Positions 5,683 to 11,968 are shown, counted from the first letter of the stretch. The stretch: DNA of 11,968 nt from Planctomycetota bacterium (GCA_003644215.1 QNBU01000010.1:1-11968), one strand, 5' to 3'. Numbers and translations are program-made. The notes: generated from the sequence alone by a model not told the origin.

Positions 5683-6642
5683 ATGACCCCGTTAAAACGA
5701 GCAAAACTGGCATCGGAGCTGTTTACCCGCTTTGAGGGCAATCCCATCTTGACCGCCGCTGATTGGCCTTACCCGATTAACTCGGTGTTCAATCCCGGCG
5801 CCGTTCAGGTCAACGGCGATGTGCTGCTGCTCAACCGTGTCGAAGACATGCGGGGCTTTAGCCATTTTTGTGTGGCCCGGAGCAAGAACGGGCTGACGGA
5901 TTGGCAGATTGATTCGGAACCGACGATGGAGGCCGATCAGCAGAGCCACGAAGAACGGTGGGGGCTGGAAGACCCTCGCATCGTCTGGCTCGAAGAGCAA
6001 AAGCAGTACGGCATCACCTATGTGTCGTTTGGAATGGGCGGCCCGGTCGTATCACTGGCAATCACGCGCAACTTCAAGACATTCGCCCGTCTGGGCGGAA
6101 TGCTCCCGCCGGAAGATAAGGACGCCTGCCTGTTCCCACGCCGGTTTAACGGGCGATTCGCACTCATCCATCGGCCCATCGTTCGCGGCGAGGCGCATAT
6201 CTGGATGAGTTTGTCGCCGGACTTGAAACACTGGGGCGACCACCGCGTCCTGCTCAGTACCCGCTACGCCCACTGGGACGGCGCCCGCATCGGTCTGGGC
6301 TGTCAGCCGATTGAAATCCCCGAGGGATGGCTCATCGTTTATCACGGCGTACGGCACACCACCTCCAGCCAGATTTACCGAACGGGACTGGCGCTGCTGG
6401 ACAAGAATGAACCCTGGCGCGTGCTTCGCCGGAGTGAGGAGTGGGTACTCGGCCCGCGAGAAGACTATGAACGCATCGGTGATGTCAGCGATGTAACATT
6501 CGTTACCGGCGGCATCGTCATGCCCGAAACAAACCAGCTTTATCTATACTATGGGGCCGCTGACGACAAGGTAGCTGTCGCAATAGCCGATATGGACAAG
6601 ATTCGCGAGTACATTATGAAATGCCCGGAAGTTCCGCAATAA
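5683..6642 (+). CDS. Glycoside hydrolase family 130 protein (beta-mannoside phosphorylase-like)
   Basis: GH130 enzymes mostly phosphorolyse beta-1,4- or beta-1,2-mannosides, releasing mannose 1-phosphate; a few hydrolyse instead. The 319-residue protein has the five-bladed propeller pattern and the family signatures FNPGAV (36-41), NRVED (51-55), WGLEDPR (93-99), KDACLFP (146-152), LIHRP (161-165), GLGCQPIE (204-211) and VYHG (219-222). The EDPR block probably includes the catalytic Asp. Basic residues of the type phosphorylases use to bind phosphate (R52, R99, R164) are present, but I cannot assign the subfamily or substrate. It has no signal peptide, so it is cytoplasmic, as expected for a phosphorylase acting on imported oligosaccharides. 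The Shine-Dalgarno is weak (GAGAG at 5668-5672). No sugar transporter or other glycosidase is nearby. Confidence 0.9.
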   Translation: MTPLKRAKLASELFTRFEGNPILTAADWPYPINSVFNPGAVQVNGDVLLLNRVEDMRGFSHFCVARSKNGLTDWQIDSEPTMEADQQSHEERWGLEDPRIVWLEEQKQYGITYVSFGMGGPVVSLAITRNFKTFARLGGMLPPEDKDACLFPRRFNGRFALIHRPIVRGEAHIWMSLSPDLKHWGDHRVLLSTRYAHWDGARIGLGCQPIEIPEGWLIVYHGVRHTTSSQIYRTGLALLDKNEPWRVLRRSEEWVLGPREDYERIGDVSDVTFVTGGIVMPETNQLYLYYGAADDKVAVAIADMDKIREYIMKCPEVPQ

Positions 6643-6659
6643 ACACGCCCTTAAAGGAA

Positions 6660-6682
6660 CGCAAGCATCGGTGCCTGCGCTA
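6660..6682. repeat. Imperfect palindrome between convergent genes (CGCAGGCA family)
   Basis: CGCAAGCA (6660-6667) and TGCCTGCG (6672-6679) pair at 7 of 8 positions around a 4-nt loop. Read on the minus strand, it begins TAGCGCAGGCA, exactly as does the element at 11302-11323 on the plus strand. It lies 17 nt after the GH130 stop and 12 nt beyond the YbjQ-family gene's stop. It could serve as a weak two-way transcription stop, though no proper T-run is present. Confidence 0.5.
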
Positions 6683-6694
6683 CGCACCGCCATA

Positions 6695-7009
6695 TTATTC
6701 AACGATAACAGCAGTTCCGTAGGCGAGTATCTCTGAGGCGCTTTGCATGATCATTGAGGTGGCGAATTTCATTCCGACAATCGCGTTGGCTCCTTTGCTT
6801 TGGGCTTCTGCGATCATTCTGTCGATCGCCTGTTCTCTGGACTCGGCCATCATCTTTGTGTAGTCGCTGATCTCGCCGCCGACGATGTTTTTCAGCCCCG
6901 CCATGATGTCTTTTCCGACATGGCGGGCACGGATGGTGTTTCCTCTGACCAATCCAAGTTGCTTGACGATGGTTTTTCCTTCAATGCAATGTGTCGTTGA
7001 AAGTAGCAT
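6695..7009 (-). CDS. YbjQ family (UPF0145 / DUF74) protein
   Basis: The 104-residue protein spans the whole YbjQ-type domain. MLLSTTHCIEGKTIVKQLGLVRG opens it, and the central segment has KNIVGGEISDYTKMMAESREQAIDRM. It closes with KGANAIVGMKFATS and the strand AYGTAVIVE. This family forms pentameric rings and is loosely called heavy-metal-binding, but its biochemical role is unsettled. The start is secure: AAGGAGGT (7016-7023, minus strand) lies 6 nt before the ATG and overlaps the end of the anti-sigma gene, 4 nt upstream. The gene therefore appears to be the third member of the sigma/anti-sigma operon, which hints at an envelope or stress link. That role is inference. Confidence 0.92.
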   Translation of the reverse strand: MLLSTTHCIEGKTIVKQLGLVRGNTIRARHVGKDIMAGLKNIVGGEISDYTKMMAESREQAIDRMIAEAQSKGANAIVGMKFATSMIMQSASEILAYGTAVIVE

Positions 7010-7013
7010 TCGG

Positions 7014-7460
7014 TTACCTCCTTATGTCTTTATAGGGATCTTTTTTTCTTAAGTAAAGCCGTTCTCTAAGCACTGAGACAAACAGGACCGCCAAGCCCAC
7101 AATAAGAGCGACGAGTCCGACTTTTAAGACGACATCGACGGTCGGATCCTGGATAATTTCCCCAATGAGCTTAAATCCGCCGTAGATAAGCAGGATAATC
7201 GCTGCGACCGACAGACAAATCCAGCCGAGCGTTCGTTCAAATCGGTTGTAGATATTTTTCCAGTAGTGCTGCCAGAGTTCGTCCTGTGGTTCGGTCAGCG
7301 CCGCTTCATCGGCGAGCTTCTTGAGTTCGTTGAATTCGGCCAGCTCATTTTGGCAATCGGGGCATTGGTCAAGGTGTTCGGTGAACTTCTTTTTCTGGTG
7401 TTCATCAAGCTCATCGTCCAGATACCCCATCATCAGGCCTTTATAGTCGGGACAAGTCAT
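7014..7460 (-). CDS. Zinc-binding membrane anti-sigma factor (zf-HC2 type)
   Basis: The 148-residue protein begins with a ZAS/zf-HC2 domain: C3, then H29-x3-C33-x2-C36 in EHLDQCPDC, the zinc site that grips ECF sigma factors. Two transmembrane helices follow at about 78-97 and 109-131, leaving a short loop outside and a basic cytoplasmic tail (RKKDPYKDIRR). With so little exposed outside, the signal may be sensed in the membrane, or through the cytoplasmic zinc site. The start ATG overlaps the sigma gene stop by 4 nt (7457-7460), so the two are translationally coupled. Such factors hold the sigma inactive until a stress signal arrives. Assignment is strong from motif plus neighbour; the signal is unknown. 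Confidence 0.9.
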   Translation of the reverse strand: MTCPDYKGLMMGYLDDELDEHQKKKFTEHLDQCPDCQNELAEFNELKKLADEAALTEPQDELWQHYWKNIYNRFERTLGWICLSVAAIILLIYGGFKLIGEIIQDPTVDVVLKVGLVALIVGLAVLFVSVLRERLYLRKKDPYKDIRR

Positions 7461-8101
7461 CGCAAGCCCCCTTTCTTGTCATCTAATAGTTCTCTAAGCT
7501 TTTTACGCGCGTAATACAATCTGCTCATAACAGTACCTTTCGAGTACAGAAGCGTCTGGGCGATCTGATCGTATGAGTAGTTTTGAAAATGTCTGAGTAT
7601 GATGACTTCGCGGTGCTTTTCGTCAAGTTGTCCAATCGCCTGCCAAAGACGGTCCTTGGCCTCATTTCTTTCGGCGATCATTTCGGGGTCAAAGCAGTGC
7701 TTTTCATCCTGAATAATGATCGGTTCTTCCGCCCCATCGAGACTTTGTGTGTGTTTATTTTTAAATTTTCGAAGGTGGCTGAAACATTGATTTTTCAATA
7801 TCTGATAGAACCACGGGAAAAATTTGTTATCCGCATGGAGGGTGTCGAGTTTTCGATAGGCCTTGAAAAAGGCCTCCTGTGAGAGGTCGAGGGCATCTTG
7901 CCTGTTGCCAACATAGCCCAAAGCGATATAATAAGCGTCTTTCATATATCTGTTCACAATCACCTCAAAGGCCTTCCGGGAGCCGTTGCGGCATTGTTTA
8001 ATGGCAGCCAATTCGGTTGTACAGGGGCTGTTCACGTTTGCGACTCCAAGTCGGCTGATTCCGGTTTTACGGTTCTTATTTGGTTTCGTTATCATATCCA
8101 T
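7457..8101 (-). CDS. ECF-family RNA polymerase sigma factor
   Basis: The 214-residue protein has a sigma region 2 at about 42-112 (FEVIVNRYMKDAYYIALGYVGN, then DALDLSQEAFFKAYRKLDTL, then FFPWFYQILKNQCFSHLRK) for -10 recognition and core binding. A linker rich in acidic residues follows, then region 4 at about 150-205 (IGQLDEKHREVIILRHFQNYSYDQIAQTLLYSKGTVMSRL), a helix-turn-helix for the -35 element. There is no extra C-terminal domain. An N-terminal extension of about 30 residues is basic and probably disordered. The ATG at 8101 is used; an in-frame ATG lies at 8095, and neither has a clear Shine-Dalgarno. It is the first gene of the operon with the anti-sigma factor and the YbjQ-family protein. 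Such operons are often autoregulated, but I could not define a convincing ECF promoter upstream. Confidence 0.93.
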   Translation of the reverse strand: MDMITKPNKNRKTGISRLGVANVNSPCTTELAAIKQCRNGSRKAFEVIVNRYMKDAYYIALGYVGNRQDALDLSQEAFFKAYRKLDTLHADNKFFPWFYQILKNQCFSHLRKFKNKHTQSLDGAEEPIIIQDEKHCFDPEMIAERNEAKDRLWQAIGQLDEKHREVIILRHFQNYSYDQIAQTLLYSKGTVMSRLYYARKKLRELLDDKKGGLR

Positions 8102-8343
8102 AGACGCATGGACCGAGATATTTATTCAATAAAGTTCTCTATTTCCCCTTTTGAGCTTTTCCTCATGCCCAGTCTCATTGTCGATAATGTTGGTCGGAAC
8201 GCAAGGGATATATTTTCTTTGATTTCAGTGTTGAAACGGTTGAATTATTAATGCTTGACATATCTCGCGTCCGATAGTTAAATTAGACAAGGAGCGTAAT
8301 CTGCGTCGGTGGAACGAGTTGGTTTATATGCAAGAGGCACAAA
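8102..8343. other. Divergent control region between ECF sigma operon and two-component pair
   Basis: This 242-nt gap holds the start-side sequences of two signalling operons that point away from each other. The plus-strand promoter at 8255-8283 is the only element I can support. No clear hairpin or operator was found, and no ECF-type -35/-10 pair could be assigned with confidence on the minus strand. Confidence 0.5.
8255..8283 (+). promoter_or_regulatory. Probable sigma70-type promoter for the response regulator gene
   Basis: A perfect -35 hexamer TTGACA (8255-8260), a 17-nt spacer, and TTAAAT (8278-8283) as the -10. Transcription would begin near 8290, giving a leader of about 54 nt before the ATG at 8344. 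Confidence 0.6.
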
Positions 8344-8946
8344 ATGGATAAGATGAAAAATCTTTTTACGACGGGTGAGGCGGCCCAAATCTGCAATATC
8401 AGCCAGCAAACCATCATTCGATGCTTCGACTCCGGTCGGCTGGACGGTTTTCGGATACCGGGATCACGGTTTCGGCGAATTCCGCGTGAAAACCTGATCA
8501 AGTTTATGAAAGACAACGGCATCCCGCTGGATAACCTCAACACTGAAAAGAACGGCAAGATCAAGGTGCTGATCGTCGATGATGATGTTGAAATCGTCGA
8601 ATTGATGGTCGATGTACTGAGCCGAGACGGTCGTTTTGACCTCCAGACAGCGGGCAGTGGCTATGAGGCCGGGCTTAAAACCGAGCAGTTTCGGCCGGAT
8701 GTGATTATTCTGGATTATATGCTGCCGGATGTGAACGGTAATATCGTCTGTGCGACCATTAAAAGCAACCCTGCTTTCGAGAGTATTCGGATCATCATTG
8801 TCAGCGGAGTTGCAAATCCGGAGGAGGTGCAGGATTTACTTGATGCCGGAGCAATCGAATTTATCAAAAAACCGTTCAATATCGCCGATCTGGTGGGCAG
8901 AATCCTACAGGTCGTTGACGCCGAATTCGTCGCGGTGGCGCGTTGA
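8344..8946 (+). CDS. Response regulator with N-terminal excisionase/MerR-type HTH and C-terminal receiver
   Basis: The 200-residue protein begins with a winged helix-turn-helix of the excisionase/MerR-like HTH_17 type (about 6-56): LFTTGEAAQICNISQQTIIR, then GRLDGFRIPGSRFRRIPRENL. A receiver domain follows (about 74-190) with acidic pocket D79/D80, phosphoacceptor D124 in IILDYMLPD, S154 in IIVSG and K176-P177 in FIKKPF, so phosphorylation chemistry looks intact. Most regulators carry the receiver first and DNA binding last; this order is reversed. ATG 8344 is chosen because AAGAGG (8332-8337) lies 6 nt before it. The kinase gene follows after 31 nt, so it is the likely phosphodonor. The target genes are unknown. 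Confidence 0.92.
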   Translation: MDKMKNLFTTGEAAQICNISQQTIIRCFDSGRLDGFRIPGSRFRRIPRENLIKFMKDNGIPLDNLNTEKNGKIKVLIVDDDVEIVELMVDVLSRDGRFDLQTAGSGYEAGLKTEQFRPDVIILDYMLPDVNGNIVCATIKSNPAFESIRIIIVSGVANPEEVQDLLDAGAIEFIKKPFNIADLVGRILQVVDAEFVAVAR

Positions 8947-8977
8947 TCGGATGCCGCTCTGGCCAGAGGACTCTTGC

Positions 8978-11212
8978 ATGCCCGAACAGAATAATCAAAA
9001 AATGGTTGCCCGGCAGGTCGAACGCATTGTTCGGCAGTTGACTTCCCTATCGACACTTCCGGCTGTGGCCGCTGATCTTTTGAGTAAACTCAATGGCAGC
9101 GCCGCCGACCCGGCACTGCTGACCGAACGGATTGAATCGGACCCGGCCCTGACGGCGAGGGTGTTGGCATTGGCCCATCAGGAACGAATCGCGTTTTCTG
9201 ATGAGCCGACCATTGCCGAAGCGGTCTCGAAGTTGTCAGACGCATTGTTGCGCGAAGCGGTCATTTCAGTAAAGGTCTTTGAGGTTCTCGGCGGCAAGGA
9301 GGATGCGGACGCTAAGCGGCTGTTTCCCCGAAAACAAATGGCACTGCATTCGCTGGCGACCGGTTGTTGTGCCGGGCAGATTGCCGAAAGGGTGCTCCCC
9401 CCCCAGCAGCGACCAACGGCCTATCTGGCGGGGTTGCTTCACGACATCGGAAAGTGCGCCTTAGATGAGGTGATGCCCAAGAGTTTTGCGAAGATGGTCG
9501 ATCAGGCCCGCCGCAGTCAGTCGGGGCTGGCCGAGGTTGAGCAATCGCACCTTGGGCTGGATCATGCGGTTTTGGGCAAGCGACTCGGCCAAAAATGGTC
9601 TTTGCCGCCGGCCGTCATTTCGGCGATCTGGTTACATCATTGCGACGCCGGGACACTTAGTGCTAATCTGGATCATGTTCAGATTGTACGAATTGTGGCA
9701 TTGGCGGATCGCATTGTTCGTCAGATGGACTTGGGACATAGCGGTAGCTTCGACCCGCCTGAGGACATCGAGCCATTATCGAAACTTTTATCAATCACCC
9801 CGCAGCAATTGGCGGAGATTACGAACACTCTGGTCGGGGCCGTTGGGACCAAACGCACCCTGTTGGGACTTGAGGCGACCGATGACCCGTCGCACTATTA
9901 TGCAATGGTCCGCAAGACGGCGACGGACCTGGCACAGGACAATCGCAAGCTCAACAGCACTTCCCGCGACTATACACGATTGAGCGGGCAAGCGGATTTG
10001 ATCGATGATCTGCTGAATGAGGTGGATGAAAACGCCTCAGCGCTGGATATCGCGCAGGCATTGGCCGAGTGTTGGCAAAAACATTGCCAAAGCGGTCTGA
10101 CTTGTGTGTTTGTGGTTCCGGATTCGACGGATCCGTTCGTGGAGATGGCGACGGTGGATCGGCGGGGACGCGGTGAGGTCAAAACGCTGCAAGTCCCGCC
10201 TGCAATGCCGCCGATCCCGGAGGTATTCCGCAGGCAGACCGCGGTGTTGCCCGTTGCAGACGCGGCCAAGTGGTTGACCGAGCAGCTTGAGGCTGACTTT
10301 AATCCCGGCTTGCTGAAGATGGCGCCGCTGAAGATGGGCGATGAAACAGTCGGCGTGGTGATATTTGAAACTTTTACTGAAAATGCGGACGATGCCGGCA
10401 ACAAGGGGCTTCTGCTAAGTTGTAAAGTTGCCGCCGCGACGATTGCGATGGCACTGGCCAGCCATAAACACGAATTGCTTGCCGAACGATTTGTACAGGT
10501 GATGAGTTCGTTGCGGCAGATGCGCGCGACGCTGGCCAAACAGCAATCACTGACCGGACTGGCCGAAATGGCGGCCGGTGCCGCGCACGAATTGAACAAT
10601 CCGCTGTCGGTTATCTCCGGCCGGGTACAGTTGCTGGCTGAGGCCGAAACGGATGAGAATAAAAAACAGATGCTCAGCCAGATTCAAAGCCGCACCGATG
10701 AAATGTCGCAGATCGTCAGCGACCTGTTGGCGTTCGCACAACCGCCACAGCCGCAAAAACGATCTGTCCTGGTTTCGGAACTGCTGGATAAGGCCGTCGA
10801 GAAGACCTGCCGGGCGTGCGGAATTAGTTCTATGGAGATTGAGATCGCCGGGGATGAAACCAGCGACACCGTTTTCGTGGATGTACACCAGATCGTACAG
10901 AGCATATCTTCTATTTTAATCAACGCCCTGCAATCGTATAAAGGCGGCAATGGCCCGGTGTGGGCCGACTGTTGTGTGTCATCGGATGGCAAGACGGTTT
11001 CGGTCGCGATTCGTGATACCGGTTGCGGAATGAATACCGAAGCCGTAGCCAGAGCGACAGACCCGTTCTTTTCATCCTGTGCGGCCGGTCGCCGTCGTGG
11101 GATGGGACTGGCCCATGCACAGCGGTTGTTATCGCTCAACAGCGGAAACTTAACGCTAAGCAGTGAACCAAATGCCGGAACCACCGCCACCATCACATTG
11201 CCGAAGGTCTGA
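8978..11212 (+). CDS. Cytoplasmic HDOD-GAF-like sensor histidine kinase
   Basis: The 744-residue protein has no membrane helix. The N-terminal HDOD domain (about 20-230) runs from LPAVAADLLSKLNG and keeps an HD-type HDIGK motif (155-159) together with H124 and H220/H221. A linker and a GAF-like region follow (about 340-490, ending LKMGDETVGVVIFE). Next is the phosphoacceptor helix with H537 in AAGAAHELNNPLSVISG. The ATPase domain has N649 in ILINALQS, DTGCGM (680-685), DPFF (695-698) and GRRRGMGLAHA (704-714). The H-box resembles NtrB-type kinases. ATG 8978 is chosen because AGAGGA (8965-8970) lies 7 nt before it; the frame stays open upstream into the regulator gene, and ATG 8951 is the alternative. 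Its probable partner is the regulator just upstream. The ligand is unknown. Confidence 0.93.
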   Translation: MPEQNNQKMVARQVERIVRQLTSLSTLPAVAADLLSKLNGSAADPALLTERIESDPALTARVLALAHQERIAFSDEPTIAEAVSKLSDALLREAVISVKVFEVLGGKEDADAKRLFPRKQMALHSLATGCCAGQIAERVLPPQQRPTAYLAGLLHDIGKCALDEVMPKSFAKMVDQARRSQSGLAEVEQSHLGLDHAVLGKRLGQKWSLPPAVISAIWLHHCDAGTLSANLDHVQIVRIVALADRIVRQMDLGHSGSFDPPEDIEPLSKLLSITPQQLAEITNTLVGAVGTKRTLLGLEATDDPSHYYAMVRKTATDLAQDNRKLNSTSRDYTRLSGQADLIDDLLNEVDENASALDIAQALAECWQKHCQSGLTCVFVVPDSTDPFVEMATVDRRGRGEVKTLQVPPAMPPIPEVFRRQTAVLPVADAAKWLTEQLEADFNPGLLKMAPLKMGDETVGVVIFETFTENADDAGNKGLLLSCKVAAATIAMALASHKHELLAERFVQVMSSLRQMRATLAKQQSLTGLAEMAAGAAHELNNPLSVISGRVQLLAEAETDENKKQMLSQIQSRTDEMSQIVSDLLAFAQPPQPQKRSVLVSELLDKAVEKTCRACGISSMEIEIAGDETSDTVFVDVHQIVQSISSILINALQSYKGGNGPVWADCCVSSDGKTVSVAIRDTGCGMNTEAVARATDPFFSSCAAGRRRGMGLAHAQRLLSLNSGNLTLSSEPNAGTTATITLPKV

Positions 11213-11217
11213 TGGAA

Positions 11218-11236
11218 CACAGGCTTCCAGCCTGTG
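11218..11236. repeat. Palindrome behind the kinase gene (CACAGGCT family)
   Basis: CACAGGCTTCCAGCCTGTG has 8-bp arms and a 3-nt loop, 5 nt after the kinase stop. Its arms differ by one complementary base pair from the element at 4770-4788 inside dsbD. No T-run follows, so a terminator role is uncertain. Confidence 0.6.
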
Positions 11237-11301
11237 CGAGGGGCGATGGCCAGCGTACGGCGCAGATAAAATGTTTGTGGCGGTAAACCGTTGGTCTCGC
11301 A

Positions 11302-11323
11302 TAGCGCAGGCAAGATGCCTGCG
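11302..11323. repeat. Palindrome in the convergent gap (CGCAGGCA family)
   Basis: CGCAGGCAAGATGCCTGCG (11305-11323) has 8-bp arms and a 3-nt loop, and is preceded by TAG. It shares the TAGCGCAGGCA start with the minus-strand reading of 6660-6682. It lies 18 nt from the stop of the Clp N-domain gene. The rest of 11237-11301 shows only a short CGGTAAACCG palindrome at 11281-11290. Confidence 0.6.
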
Positions 11324-11340
11324 ATCCATTACCTATATCC

Positions 11341-11796
11341 TTACGCTTTCGCAGCGCGATTGACAAAGCTCAAAACATCCTGACGAACATCGTCCAGCTT
11401 CATATCAAGATTGCCAAGAACTTTCGCGCCGCAACCGTCCTTTTCCTTCAGCAGTGCCAGCAAGAGGTGTTCGGTGCCGATGTAGTTGTGCTTCAGCGTT
11501 CTCGCCTCTTCAACCGCGTCATCGATTAGTTCGTGAGCGTGTATGGTTCGCGGCAACGCGACAAAGGTATCGTCGTCTTCCGGCACGCCGGGAGTTACCA
11601 GCTTTTTAACTTCGGCTTTGGCGTGTTTGAGGTCGATATTGCGATGGGTGAGAATATCGGCTGCAACGCCGTCTTTGATCTTGATCAGACCCAGCAGAAT
11701 ATGCTCGGTGCCGATGTGGTCGTGATGAAACTTCTGTGCTTCCTGCCGCGCCCGCGACAGAACCCGTCTGGCATTGTCCGTGTACCGCTCAAACAT
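11341..11796 (-). CDS. Stand-alone Clp N-domain protein (ClpC N-domain only)
   Basis: The 151-residue protein corresponds to only the N-domain of ClpC/ClpA-type unfoldases, the part that binds adaptors and substrates. It holds two Clp-N repeats: MFERYTDNARRVLSRARQEA leading to HDHIGTEHILLGLIKIKDGVA (25-45), and a second with HNYIGTEHLLLALLKEKDGCG (103-123). No AAA+ module follows; it ends NRAAKA and a stop, with no sign of frameshifted ATPase sequence in the 128-nt gap behind it. ATG 11796 is preferred over an in-frame ATG at 11874 because the homology begins at MFERYTD and AGGAG (11802-11806) lies 5 nt before it. A promoter fits at 11816-11843. A role as adaptor or decoy for a Clp protease is inference, by analogy with the free N-domain-like ClpT proteins of plastids. 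Confidence 0.9.
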   Translation of the reverse strand: MFERYTDNARRVLSRARQEAQKFHHDHIGTEHILLGLIKIKDGVAADILTHRNIDLKHAKAEVKKLVTPGVPEDDDTFVALPRTIHAHELIDDAVEEARTLKHNYIGTEHLLLALLKEKDGCGAKVLGNLDMKLDDVRQDVLSFVNRAAKA

Positions 11797-11815
11797 AATG
11801 TCTCCTAAAAATGAT

Positions 11816-11843
11816 ATAATAGCGTCAGTAAATCCGTATCCAA
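11816..11843 (-). promoter_or_regulatory. Probable sigma70-type promoter for the Clp N-domain gene
   Basis: On the minus strand, TTGGAT (11838-11843), a 16-nt spacer, and TATTAT (11816-11821), followed by a leader of roughly 15 nt that holds the AGGAG ribosome site. This position also favours the start at 11796 over the ATG at 11874, which would lie upstream of the promoter. Confidence 0.55.
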
Positions 11844-11907
11844 GTCCCTCAGTGTTTCCTGACACAGCATACACAAAGCCACCGAAATTTCAACAAAAAA
11901 ACAAAAC

Positions 11908-11935
11908 CGCAGATTTCGCGGATTAACACAGATTT
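11908..11935. repeat. Three short phased direct repeats
   Basis: CGCAGATTT (11908), CGCGGATTA (11917) and CACAGATTT (11927) form a 9-10-nt phased unit C-R-C-R-GATT. It lies upstream of the Clp N-domain gene and next to the palindrome at 11938-11963. Its role is unknown. Confidence 0.45.
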
Positions 11936-11937
11936 AT

Positions 11938-11963
11938 GTAAGAGTTCACACTTTAGTATGTTC
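11938..11963 (+). repeat. Second copy of the GAGTTCA-TTTA-TGTTC palindrome
   Basis: It matches the minus strand of 5410-5435 at 21 of 26 positions. The conserved blocks are GTAAGAGTTCA, CTTTA and TGTTC. The core CACACT-TT-AGTATG is a stem with one mismatch, and the other copy also carries exactly one mismatch in its stem. The element is complete at the window edge, but any partner unit would lie outside. Confidence 0.55.
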
Positions 11964-11968
11964 AGAAA

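Noticed and set aside
8750..8977. Upstream extension of the kinase frame into the response-regulator gene
   Set aside because: The extended N-terminus has no domain character, overlaps a confident gene by about 200 nt, and the good ribosome site points to 8978.
9970..10599. Minus-strand open frame (209 codons) opposite the kinase
   Set aside because: Ser/Ala/Cys-rich shadow with no motif; the plus strand holds the conserved kinase H-box and GAF-like region.
11281..11290. Short palindrome CGGTAAACCG, similar to the GGTAAACC core at 1454-1461
   Set aside because: Only 8-10 bp with no shared context; chance similarity is likely.

Overview
The window comes from a bacterial chromosome. It most resembles a member of the Planctomycetota, probably a Phycisphaerae/Sedimentisphaerales-type lineage. 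This is an inference from gene style: a multi-pass membrane protein ending LGRFYYLNQSKLNWD, a soluble HDOD-histidine kinase, a free-standing Clp N-domain protein, an ECF sigma/zinc anti-sigma pair, and dispersed short palindromes including one that encodes an HGQDGRAT-type peptide inside a gene. No rRNA, tRNA, CRISPR array, transposase or integrase was seen.

Layout. (1) Positions 1-1486: the 3' part of alaS, followed at once by a two-gene module (a 66-residue protein plus an MNT/AbiEii-like nucleotidyltransferase). A diverged second copy of the last codons and stop of alaS lies just behind the module, so it looks inserted at the alaS 3' end. (2) 1487-2233: an unrecognised six-helix membrane protein. 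(3) 2267-5336, minus strand: a dsbD-type thiol:disulfide interchange gene followed by a divergent MnmE-like GTPase that lacks the family's C-terminal Cys-x-Gly-Lys. (4) 5337-5682: a structured, AT-rich divergent intergenic region with paired palindromes and a nested inverted repeat, leading into a GH130 gene (5683-6642). (5) 6695-8101, minus strand: a tight operon of ECF sigma factor, zinc-binding membrane anti-sigma factor and YbjQ-family protein. (6) 8344-11212, plus strand: a two-component pair, namely a response regulator with its DNA-binding domain at the N-terminus and an HDOD-GAF-like-histidine kinase. (7) 11341-11796, minus strand: a protein made only of the ClpC N-domain, with a recognisable promoter.

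Functional themes are tRNA charging and modification (alaS, MnmE-like), envelope redox (dsbD), oligomannoside or glycan turnover (GH130), and two adjacent, divergently transcribed signalling units that could share a control region (ECF sigma/anti-sigma and HDOD kinase/regulator).

The most interesting points are the alaS-tail duplication around the nucleotidyltransferase module (with a third, weaker copy before GH130), a palindromic repeat that appears to have become the interdomain linker of DsbD, and three families of small palindromes in the gaps.
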